From positions 1 to 5,059 of the forward strand of contig JALOMY010000264.1 of the NCBI GenBank assembly GCA_025455225.1: a DNA stretch of 5,059 bases. The letters are read 5' to 3'. The DNA is from Cyclobacteriaceae bacterium. GTDB lineage: Bacteria > Bacteroidota > Bacteroidia > Cytophagales > Cyclobacteriaceae. This document shows, in pieces, positions 1-5,059 of the stretch (positions are counted from its first letter, which is position 1; each line of letters begins with the position of its first letter). A program made the position numbers and the translations under genes. The notes beneath the pieces were generated by a model. The model was not told the DNA's origin. It was given only the letters and a program-made list of their open reading frames with translations, and ran no database searches.

Positions 1-645
1 CTTTATTTTTACTTCGTCTTTCTGAACGCGTTTTTGATAAAGATTCTTAATCCTGATCTTAGGACCAGCCAGATCCATATAAACCTTGCAGGCATTACCC
101 GTTTTTGCCATGGATTTTTTTAATGTGCTTATCATGGCTTCCCAAACAGTCGGATTATCGTGAGCACAATTAATGCGTGCAACCGTCATACCAGCCAGTA
201 ATAGCGACTCCATTTGCATGCGGTCGTACGCCAGTTCGGATGAAAGGGTTACCATGATGTGGGGTCTTTCAGAACTGGTATCTACACCCAATAGATTCTC
301 GCGATTGTATTGCCTGATTTTTCCAGCTATTTCGAACGTACAAGCTACTTCAAACCGGTTAACAGAATCCGGGGAAAGCCAGCGAAGCACATTGGATATC
401 TGATACAAAACATGGCTCTCACAACTTGTTAATGAAGACAAACCGATTTTATGAAGATATTCCTGAGCTTGCCGGATCTCCGATCTGCGCATAACTAAAT
501 AATGAATCAGATTGGCAGCACTGATTTGATTGTTTACTTTTAATGCCGCTATGGTTGTTGAAAAACTCTTCTCTACCTGGATCATTTCATTGGCAAGTTC
601 ATCCAATTGAGAATGAATCAGCTCATGGTTAATATCGGGAATCAT
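1..645 (-). CDS. Pyruvate kinase-like protein, N-terminal 215 residues (3' end beyond the window)
   Basis: The minus-strand frame is open from ATG 645-643 to base 1 (215 codons, no stop), so the gene continues past the window. An in-frame stop at 666-664 lies upstream, and 645 is the first ATG after it. Residues 1 to about 125 form a mostly helical extension containing LHKIGLSSLTSCESHVL, a region type I recall from long-form pyruvate kinases. The start of a pyruvate kinase barrel follows: PHIMVTL (from 128), AGMTVARINCAHD (151-163; R157 and N159 match the catalytic Arg and Asn) and MDLAGPKIR (190-198; D191). Canonical enzymes convert phosphoenolpyruvate and ADP to pyruvate and ATP in the cytosol. 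Here the cation-site Ser of NFS is Ala161 and the Thr after the Asp is Leu192, while the Lys of DTKGP is Ala193. Family membership is well supported by these motifs. Enzymatic activity and the choice of pykA/pykF-type symbol are not. The B domain and C-terminal half cannot be seen. Confidence 0.85.
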   Translation of the reverse strand, partial: MIPDINHELIHSQLDELANEMIQVEKSFSTTIAALKVNNQISAANLIHYLVMRRSEIRQAQEYLHKIGLSSLTSCESHVLYQISNVLRWLSPDSVNRFEVACTFEIAGKIRQYNRENLLGVDTSSERPHIMVTLSSELAYDRMQMESLLLAGMTVARINCAHDNPTVWEAMISTLKKSMAKTGNACKVYMDLAGPKIRIKNLYQKRVQKDEVKIK

Positions 646-882
646 GGAAATAACGATTACAGACTACTCTATTCAAGCACGAAGAAATGATTGCCTAAAG
701 GCCTCATTTACCGGCTGCAGAATCTCATTAATTAAGGAATTCTGAAATGATTTCTGTCATACAATTTCCGAATAGATCATCCGGTTGTCAACTTATTAAT
801 AAATCAGCAACAACGCATAAGAAATAATGGCGGGTAAAATCAAATGATTTCAATCATTAAAGCAGTGAACGAACTGAAGGTT
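646..882. other. Intergenic gap with repeated GAAATGATTTC-like words
   Basis: This 237-bp AT-rich stretch lies between the PLD-like gene and the pyruvate kinase-like gene, both on the minus strand. No credible small ORF or RNA gene is visible. An 11-bp word built as GAAAT-G-ATTTC, a perfect inverted repeat around a central G, occurs at 744-754. One-mismatch copies lie at 684-694 (GAAATGATTGC) and 841-851 (CAAATGATTTC). I could not find a clear TAnnTTTG promoter for the pyruvate kinase-like gene here. Whether that gene is read from the upstream pair or from its own promoter is therefore open. Confidence 0.5.
843..858 (-). terminator. Inverted repeat just after the PLD-like gene; possible weak terminator or operator
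   Basis: AATGATT (843-849) and AATCATT (852-858) are exact reverse complements separated by TC. The repeat lies 25-40 bases past the stop of the minus-strand PLD-like gene. As RNA it would give a short A-U-rich stem, followed on the minus strand by TGATTTTA. The stem is weak and the T-run is poor, so an operator or chance are equally possible readings. Confidence 0.25.
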
Positions 883-1557
883 TCAATAATCTTTCATGGT
901 TTTCCACAATTGCGAGAATTCTTTAAGATAAGATCGAGTTATGCCGGGGTCATATGTTAATAATACATTTTCATGATTGTAAAGCGCTGCACTTCGCGTC
1001 CAGTTGTAGCTTCCTGTTAAAACAACCTTCTCATCGACCACCATGAATTTATGGTGCATATGGTTAGGTGTGTGATCGATTTTAATTGAAATACCTGCTT
1101 CTGCAAGCTTATCAATGTCAGAACCTTCATCTTCCATTTTATCATTATCCGTAATTATCTGTATGGAAACGCCTTTCTTGAAGGCGGTCAGAATTGAATT
1201 CGAAATCAGATCATCACTGATGGTAAATACACAGATTTTCAAATTACGGACAGCCTGGTTTACCTGATGGATTATCGTATTGCGGCATGAATCGCCCGGA
1301 CTGAAAAAGGCATCGGATGTAAACTGGGAATCACCCTGCAATGCACTTGTTACATCTTTTAGCCATTCCAGTATATGCCGGTAATTACCGGCATGAATAT
1401 GTTCATGGGCTATATCAAACATTTTACTACGAAGCACGGTACGTTGTTGCTGACTTAGCGGAGTTTCAGTTAGCATTGCTTTCAGCACCTTGCGCTCGGA
1501 AGAAGAAAGATTCTGATCGCTTATACTGCTGACCAAGTGAGATAAAATATGTTCCAT
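883..1557 (-). CDS. Phospholipase D-like (single HKD motif) nuclease/hydrolase
   Basis: This 224-residue protein has one PLD-superfamily catalytic motif near its C-terminus: H168-x-K170-x4-D175, followed after six residues by GSYN (182-185) and a conserved Glu (E196). This spacing is typical of the small single-HKD branch (Nuc-type endonucleases and Zucchini-like proteins), in which two subunits pair to build one active site through a phosphohistidine intermediate. The PLD domain runs from about residue 83 (FFSPGDS) to 220. Residues 1 to about 78 form a separate helical, polar N-terminal region that I do not recognise. There is no signal peptide or membrane segment, so the protein should be cytoplasmic. 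The start ATG lies 5 bp after the stop of the S10 peptidase gene, which suggests co-transcription and translational coupling. Nucleic acid cleavage is the likeliest activity, but phospholipid or other phosphodiester substrates cannot be excluded from sequence. The fold is well supported; the substrate is not. Confidence 0.85.
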   Translation of the reverse strand: MEHILSHLVSSISDQNLSSSERKVLKAMLTETPLSQQQRTVLRSKMFDIAHEHIHAGNYRHILEWLKDVTSALQGDSQFTSDAFFSPGDSCRNTIIHQVNQAVRNLKICVFTISDDLISNSILTAFKKGVSIQIITDNDKMEDEGSDIDKLAEAGISIKIDHTPNHMHHKFMVVDEKVVLTGSYNWTRSAALYNHENVLLTYDPGITRSYLKEFSQLWKTMKDY

Positions 1558-1562
1558 AAAGG

Positions 1563-3089
1563 TTACTTAGAAGCTGAAGTAATAAACTCACTTACATCTT
1601 GCTTAAACTTCTCAAGAGAAGGCTGATGAGTATACATCATGTGGCCCGCTTCATAGTATTTCATAATGATATTCTTTTTGATCTCAGGAGTTAGTCCCAG
1701 ATGGTTGATGCTGTACTCAACACCATAGAAGACCGTAGCTACATCATAATAACCATTTAAGATCAGTACTTTAACATTCGGATCGTGACTCATTGCTTCT
1801 GCCATATCGATGCCGGTATTAATGGCCGCGGAAGCATTCCAACGCATATTTCCCGCGTGGTTCCAGTCCCACTTAAACCCAGATCGCACACCGGCCGTGG
1901 TGGCGTAATTGTGCTTACGGTTTACTTTCAGATCACTATAAAAGTAGTGAAGAAATCCGGTGATATAGGCTGGTGAAATGGCCTCACTTTGTGGATCATA
2001 TTCCGCAAACTGGCTTAATAAGTCCTGGTTTACACCGGTAAAACGGGAATCCAGTCTTCCGGCAGTTTTGCCTTCTTCACGCAGTAATTCCTGGTAGAAT
2101 TCACCTGCCTGAACCCGTAAGTCTGCCTTTAACCAGTAATCGGACTTAAGACCCGAAAAGTAAGCAAGTTTATCTGCCATAATTCTTTTTTCGGAGACAG
2201 CCAACTGGTCACCTTTAAACAAAGCCGGTGCATATTCTTTTTCAGTAAAAATCCGAACCTCATCCAGAAATTTTTCCAGGTTGGTTTGCTTGTTAGCAAT
2301 CCTGTTGTGAAACCAAGCCGTTGCTGCGTAGGTTGGAAAATGAACAATGTAAGGCAGATCATCATTGGGCGGAAATAATAAGGTACGGAGATCAAATACT
2401 GCGGATACCATGATTACTCCGTTTAAAGCAATACCCTGGTTTAGCAACCTGTTCATAACACCAGCATTTCGAAAGGTGCCGTAACTCTCCCCCAGCAGAA
2501 ACTTTGGTGAATTCATTCGTCCATATTCAATCAGAAATTGTTTAATGAACAGGCAAATGCTTCGTATATCCTGATCAACACCCCAGAAATCTTCAAATTT
2601 TGCTTTTCCTACTGGTACACTTAAACCAGTTCCAACAGGATCAATCATAACAAGATCAGCAACATCAAGTATGGAGAAATCATTATTGACCAATTGATAG
2701 GGTGCTGCCGGTGTATATGCAGGATCATTAACAATAATCCGTCTGGGGCCCAGCACGCCCATGTGAAGCCAGAAAGAAGACGATCCGGGACCACCATTGT
2801 AGGCAAACACTACCGGGCGCTTTGGATTATTTTGTCCTTCTTTTGTATAGCTGGTAAACCCGAACAAGGCAATGGGTTCATTGTTCTCATCGCGTAACAA
2901 TAACGTCCCAGCTCTCGTGGAGAGCGGAATGGTAACATTGTTGATTTTAACCGTTTGTTGCGTTACCGATATCTCAGGCTCAGGTATGGGTTGAACATCT
3001 TTTTTTTCTGATTGTGCCTGACCGAAGGCATAAAGTGAACTGAAAAACAATAATGCGATCAGCCATGCAGATGATTTTTTGATTGCCAT
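1563..3089 (-). CDS. Secreted serine carboxypeptidase-like protein, peptidase family S10
   Basis: This 508-residue alpha/beta-hydrolase starts with a signal peptide (AIKK, then a hydrophobic run at about 8-22, with probable cleavage near GQAQ at 23-26), so it should be exported. The family hallmarks are all present: oxyanion-region NGGPGSSS (98-105), DPVGTGLS (150-157), the nucleophile motif GESYGTFR (200-207, Ser202), the acid in LNGYYDVAT (Asp449) and the base in AGHMMY (His483). The catalytic triad is therefore intact. Residues of about 240-375, between nucleophile and acid, form a helical insertion like the cap of S10 enzymes. The length is normal for bacterial S10 proteins. Family members remove C-terminal amino acids from peptides, usually at acidic pH, and a role in external or periplasmic peptide breakdown is inferred. 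ATG 3089 gives the signal peptide its normal start. The gene is first in a tight unit with the PLD-like gene and diverges from the cyclophilin gene. A close alternative, another alpha/beta-hydrolase family, is unlikely given the S10 motifs. Confidence 0.93.
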   Translation of the reverse strand: MAIKKSSAWLIALLFFSSLYAFGQAQSEKKDVQPIPEPEISVTQQTVKINNVTIPLSTRAGTLLLRDENNEPIALFGFTSYTKEGQNNPKRPVVFAYNGGPGSSSFWLHMGVLGPRRIIVNDPAYTPAAPYQLVNNDFSILDVADLVMIDPVGTGLSVPVGKAKFEDFWGVDQDIRSICLFIKQFLIEYGRMNSPKFLLGESYGTFRNAGVMNRLLNQGIALNGVIMVSAVFDLRTLLFPPNDDLPYIVHFPTYAATAWFHNRIANKQTNLEKFLDEVRIFTEKEYAPALFKGDQLAVSEKRIMADKLAYFSGLKSDYWLKADLRVQAGEFYQELLREEGKTAGRLDSRFTGVNQDLLSQFAEYDPQSEAISPAYITGFLHYFYSDLKVNRKHNYATTAGVRSGFKWDWNHAGNMRWNASAAINTGIDMAEAMSHDPNVKVLILNGYYDVATVFYGVEYSINHLGLTPEIKKNIIMKYYEAGHMMYTHQPSLEKFKQDVSEFITSASK

Positions 3090-3109
3090 TTTTAACAGGT
3101 TTGGTTAGC

Positions 3110-3117
3110 TAAACTTA
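3110..3117 (-). promoter_or_regulatory. Candidate -7 promoter element for the S10 peptidase gene
   Basis: On the minus strand these bases read TAAGTTTA, seven of eight matches to the Bacteroidota -7 consensus TAnnTTTG. They lie 20 bases before the ATG at 3089, which would leave a leader of roughly 14 bases. That is close to the leader predicted for the divergent gene. I see no good -33 TTTG at the usual spacing, so support is modest. Confidence 0.35.
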
Positions 3118-3172
3118 CTAATACTTTTCTGAAATTATCCGACTTGGTTCTGAATCACAGCCCGCAGTTTTG

Positions 3173-3180
3173 TACTTTTG
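3173..3180 (+). promoter_or_regulatory. -7 promoter element (TACTTTTG) for the cyclophilin gene
   Basis: TACTTTTG is an exact match to the Bacteroidota -7 consensus TAnnTTTG. It lies 21 bases before the ATG at 3202, which predicts a transcription start near 3186 and a short leader. The -33 region, around 3149-3152 (TCTG), is poor. This element also overlaps the TTG at 3178 that a permissive gene caller would take as the start codon, which argues that translation begins downstream at 3202. Confidence 0.6.
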
Positions 3181-3201
3181 CCCGCGATTAAAACCAAGAC
3201 A

Positions 3202-3648
3202 ATGAAAATTGCAGAGATCCATACAAAAAAAGGTGTGATGAAAATCAAATTCTTTGAAAAAGATGCACCTAATACTGTTAAGAATTTCATCGACCTGGCG
3301 GAACATAACTTCTACGATGGACTGACCTTTCACCGGGTTATTCCTGATTTTGTAATTCAGGGCGGATGCCCTAATGGAATAGGAAACGGTGGACCAGGTT
3401 ACACCATTAAGTGTGAACTTGACGGAGATAATCAATATCATGATCGCGGTGTTGTATCCATGGCTCATGCCGGCCGTAACACCGGAGGTTCCCAGTTTTT
3501 TATTTGCTTTAACCGGGAACGGACCAAACACCTGGACCGGAATCATACGGTTTTTGGCAAAGTTTACGAAGGTTTAGATGTCATTGATAAAATCAGGGCC
3601 GGTGATGTTATGGATAAGGTTGTAATTAAGGAAGTCGAATCGGTTTAA
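3202..3648 (+). CDS. Cyclophilin-type peptidyl-prolyl cis-trans isomerase
   Basis: This compact 148-residue single-domain cyclophilin catalyses cis-trans isomerisation of Xaa-Pro bonds during protein folding. The active-site segments match the family. LTFHRVIPDFVIQGG (41-55) supplies the catalytic Arg (R45), Phe50 and Gln53. MAHAGRNTGGSQFFI (87-101) supplies Gln98 and Phe100. HLDRNHTVFGKV (110-121) carries the conserved His115, with His110 where human cyclophilin A has Trp121; that substitution is frequent in bacteria and usually lowers cyclosporin binding. There is no signal peptide, so the protein is cytosolic. The ATG at 3202 was chosen over an in-frame TTG at 3178 because the TTG falls inside an exact -7 promoter element and because MKIAEIHTKKG matches the usual N-terminus of small cyclophilins. 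The size is close to the minimum for the fold. The gene appears to be transcribed from its own promoter, divergent from the peptidase. Family assignment is very secure. A ppiA or ppiB symbol cannot be chosen safely. Confidence 0.95.
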   Translation: MKIAEIHTKKGVMKIKFFEKDAPNTVKNFIDLAEHNFYDGLTFHRVIPDFVIQGGCPNGIGNGGPGYTIKCELDGDNQYHDRGVVSMAHAGRNTGGSQFFICFNRERTKHLDRNHTVFGKVYEGLDVIDKIRAGDVMDKVVIKEVESV

Positions 3649-3657
3649 TTCTTCCAG

Positions 3658-3679
3658 ATTTTATTTCAAAATTCTTTTT
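3658..3679 (+). terminator. Possible weak terminator after the cyclophilin gene
   Basis: ATTTT (3658-3662) can pair with AAAAT (3668-3672) over a five-base loop, followed by TCTTTTT (3673-3679). The position, 10 bases past the stop codon, and the T-run fit a terminator. However, the stem is only five A-T pairs, so its strength is doubtful. Confidence 0.3.
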
Positions 3680-3693
3680 ATCATACTGAATCC

Positions 3694-3711
3694 CGGAATG
3701 TATCATTTCCG
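3694..3711 (+). promoter_or_regulatory. Small hairpin upstream of the exported hypothetical gene
   Basis: CGGAATG (3694-3700) and CATTTCCG (3704-3711) are complementary apart from one extra T, with TAT between them. No T-run follows, so it does not look like a classic terminator. It lies directly before the candidate -7 element at 3713-3720 and might be a protein-binding site or simply chance. Confidence 0.25.
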
Positions 3712-3712
3712 T

Positions 3713-3720
3713 TAAGGTTG
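3713..3720 (+). promoter_or_regulatory. Candidate -7 promoter element for the exported hypothetical gene
   Basis: TAAGGTTG matches seven of eight positions of TAnnTTTG and lies 22 bases before the ATG at 3743. This is nearly the same geometry as the cyclophilin promoter. No clear -33 TTTG is visible at the expected distance. Confidence 0.3.
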
Positions 3721-3742
3721 TTGCGTTCACTAAACAGGATAT

Positions 3743-4459
3743 ATGAAATTTGTATACGTGTTTCTTCTTGTAGCTAATTCGTTAATCACCTACGCACAAG
3801 GATTTATTATGGAAGCTGAGGAAGGCGGTATTTCCTATTTATTGGGAAATCCCTGTTTAATTGAATTTTCGAACGGAGATCGAACTGAGGCTATATTAAA
3901 TTCAGCATCATTCGTTAACGGATACATCAGCGCCATCACCATTAAAAATGAAAGCGGAGAAAAGGTTAAGTTGAAACCGGAAGAAATCAATCGGCTTTCC
4001 GTTAAAGTTTCCAAAGCTGCCAAAATTACCATGATGGCTGAATCCGTGAATTCCATTAAGGAAATGACAAAGACGGATTTTAATGATGTGATGAAACGTG
4101 ACACCCTCATCTTTGAAACAGCCCGGCATTACAATAAGAATGGCAAGCCACGTCTTATGCAACTTCTAAATCCAGGCTTTGATTCCAAAATTAAAGTTTA
4201 TGCCGATCCTAATCCAGATCGCAAGACCAATGGTCTTGCATTAGGAACGATTCAAGTGACGGGTGGCCTTGAAAAATCCTATTTGTTTGTTCAGAATAAC
4301 CAGAAGGCCGTTCTCGTTAAAAAAGGTAGTTATAAAAAGAACTTTGAAGAACTCTATGGTAATTGCCGACAAATGCTGATGGCTTTTGGAGATGAGAAAA
4401 TCAAATGGCAAGATGTTGCTGGCCATGTGTATGCCTTCAATTTCATGTGTCAGGAATAA
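3743..4459 (+). CDS. Exported protein of unknown function, 238 residues
   Basis: I do not recognise this protein as a named family. It begins with a clear signal peptide (hydrophobic run of about residues 3-17, probable cleavage after TYA at 16-18), so it should be periplasmic or surface-exposed. There is no lipobox Cys. Residues of about 36-90 contain a beta-rich segment (IEFSNGDRTEAIL, then YISAITIKNESGEKVKL and PEEINRL). This resembles the small 'G-x-I ... i-x-L/I-k-n-x-d-G-k-k-x-k-x-x-x-e-I' segments in many Bacteroidota exported proteins of unknown role. The middle (about 118-185) carries FETARHYNKNGKPRLMQLLNPGF and further beta strands. The C-terminus (about 198-238) is helical, with Cys208 and Cys236 that could form a disulfide. 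No catalytic motif is evident. ATG 3743 gives the signal peptide its proper N-terminus. The following exported hydrolase gene lies 72 bp downstream on the same strand and may be co-transcribed. Confidence 0.8.
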   Translation: MKFVYVFLLVANSLITYAQGFIMEAEEGGISYLLGNPCLIEFSNGDRTEAILNSASFVNGYISAITIKNESGEKVKLKPEEINRLSVKVSKAAKITMMAESVNSIKEMTKTDFNDVMKRDTLIFETARHYNKNGKPRLMQLLNPGFDSKIKVYADPNPDRKTNGLALGTIQVTGGLEKSYLFVQNNQKAVLVKKGSYKKNFEELYGNCRQMLMAFGDEKIKWQDVAGHVYAFNFMCQE

Positions 4460-4479
4460 TTGTAACACAGGCAATAGCT

Positions 4480-4520
4480 TAATTCAGAAAAGCTCTTCCA
4501 AATGCCGGGAATTCTGATTA
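4480..4520 (+). promoter_or_regulatory. Potential leader hairpin before the MBL-fold gene
   Basis: Bases 4480-4489 (TAATTCAGAA) can pair with 4512-4520 (TTCTGATTA), leaving one bulged T. Inside this, TTCC (4496-4499) can pair with GGAA (4508-4511). The structure ends 11 bases before the ATG at 4532 and is not followed by a T-run. It was identified by eye. It could be an intergenic attenuating or RNA-stability structure, or chance. Confidence 0.25.
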
Positions 4521-4531
4521 GGTTAATATCC

Positions 4532-5059
4532 ATGAAAGCATATTATCTTCTTTTCCTGTTTTTCGTCAACACCAGCATTGTCTTTTCTCAGCGATCTGAG
4601 GCTGACCAAATTCAAACTTCAAACGGCAAGCTTACAATTCAGCCTGTTCTTCACTCTACCCTGGTCCTGTCATGGAACAATAAGAACCTATTTATTGATC
4701 CATATGGTGGCATTAAGGCTTTTGCCGGAATTTCAAGCCCTGATCTGATCATCATAACCGATATTCATGGCGATCACATGAATATCGAAACATTAACTGC
4801 GTTGGATACCGAACGCGCAGTCATTGTTGCTCCAAAAGCTGTTGTTGATCAGTTGCCGGAAATACTTAAGATGAAAGCCAAATCGTTAAGTAATGGCGGG
4901 ATACTTGAAGAATCCGGAGTAAAGATTACCGCACTACCCATGTATAACCTCCCGGAAACTGAAGATTCACGCCATCCTAAAGGACGCGGAAACGGCTATG
5001 TCCTCACGTTTGGTAACACTACGGTTTATATATCCGGAGACACTGAAGATATTCCGGAG
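4532..5059 (+). CDS. Exported metallo-beta-lactamase-fold hydrolase, UlaG-like (N-terminal 176 residues; 3' end beyond the window)
   Basis: The frame is open from ATG 4532 to the last base (176 codons), so the gene is truncated by the window. Residues 1-20 form a signal peptide (MKAYYLLFLFFVNTSIVFSQ), implying export. The mature part shows the MBL-fold order seen in UlaG-like (Lactamase_B_2-type) proteins: LHSTLVLSW (His41), LFIDPYGG (53-60), the metal motif TDIHGDHM (76-83; Asp77, His79, Asp81, His82), a further likely ligand in RHPKGRGNGY (His148), and YISGDTE (Asp170). The first His of the usual HxHxDH motif is Asp77. I recall this variant from related exported proteins, so it need not mean loss of activity. 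Family members are metal-dependent hydrolases such as lactonases and phosphodiesterases, and the substrate here is unknown. An in-frame ATG at 4502 would add ten residues before the signal peptide; 4532 is preferred because it leaves a standard short n-region. The gene may be co-transcribed with the upstream exported protein. Confidence 0.88.
   Translation, partial: MKAYYLLFLFFVNTSIVFSQRSEADQIQTSNGKLTIQPVLHSTLVLSWNNKNLFIDPYGGIKAFAGISSPDLIIITDIHGDHMNIETLTALDTERAVIVAPKAVVDQLPEILKMKAKSLSNGGILEESGVKITALPMYNLPETEDSRHPKGRGNGYVLTFGNTTVYISGDTEDIPE

Noticed and set aside
173..403. Plus-strand open frame of 76 codons
   Set aside because: It lies wholly antisense to the pyruvate kinase-like gene, whose frame carries clear family motifs across the same bases. 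The product has no recognisable features.
646..882. Possible CRISPR-like or small RNA array from the repeated 11-bp words
   Set aside because: The copies are too short, irregularly spaced (60 and 97 bp) and only three in number. No cas genes or RNA-like structure accompanies them.
883..1557. Possibility that the PLD-like gene is a restriction or phage-defence nuclease in a defence island
   Set aside because: No other defence genes, recombinases, transposon ends or unusual composition are visible nearby, and the neighbours are an exported peptidase and a metabolic enzyme. The idea has no support within this window.
2129..2395. Minus-strand 88-codon frame inside the S10 peptidase gene
   Set aside because: It is a shifted frame of the peptidase region. 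The peptidase frame is continuous through it with normal motifs on both sides, so there is no frameshift to explain.
3118..3546. Minus-strand open frame of 142 codons opposite the cyclophilin gene
   Set aside because: The plus-strand cyclophilin has intact catalytic motifs over the same bases. The antisense product resembles no family and has a composition typical of a shadow frame.
3835..4474. Minus-strand frames of 77-91 codons opposite the exported hypothetical gene
   Set aside because: They overlap each other and the plus-strand gene, which has a signal peptide and a promoter-like element. None shows a recognisable domain.

Overview
The window reads as ordinary chromosomal DNA from a member of the Bacteroidota, probably a Cytophagales-like lineage. 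The lineage is inferred from four things: moderate-to-low GC, Bacteroidota-type -7 promoter elements (TAnnTTTG), start codons without clear Shine-Dalgarno sequences, and short signal peptides ending in forms such as YAQG and FSQ. It holds six protein genes, two of them cut by the window edges. I see no rRNA, tRNA, CRISPR array, insertion sequence or phage gene.

Left half, minus strand (read from 3089 down to 1): a secreted S10-family serine carboxypeptidase (3089-1563) is followed 5 bp later by a single-HKD phospholipase D-like nuclease/hydrolase (1557-883). After a 237-bp gap comes the N-terminal 215 residues of a pyruvate kinase-like protein (645 to beyond base 1). The peptidase and the PLD protein are almost certainly co-transcribed. 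The pyruvate kinase-like gene may have its own promoter, because the gap contains a recurring 11-bp palindrome-like word and a small inverted repeat.

Right half, plus strand: a compact cytoplasmic cyclophilin-type peptidyl-prolyl isomerase (3202-3648) diverges from the peptidase across a 112-bp region that appears to carry both promoters. It is followed by an unrecognised exported protein of 238 residues (3743-4459). Last is the N-terminal 176 residues of an exported metallo-beta-lactamase-fold hydrolase of the UlaG-like type (4532 to beyond base 5059), which has an Asp in place of the first His of the HxHxDH motif.

The genes look like a mix of housekeeping, protein-folding and exported-hydrolase functions, not one pathway. 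I found no convincing new multi-gene system. The points most worth a second look are the atypical cation-site residues of the pyruvate kinase-like protein, the tight coupling of an exported peptidase to a cytosolic PLD-family protein, the repeated motif at 684-851, and the uncharacterised exported protein.
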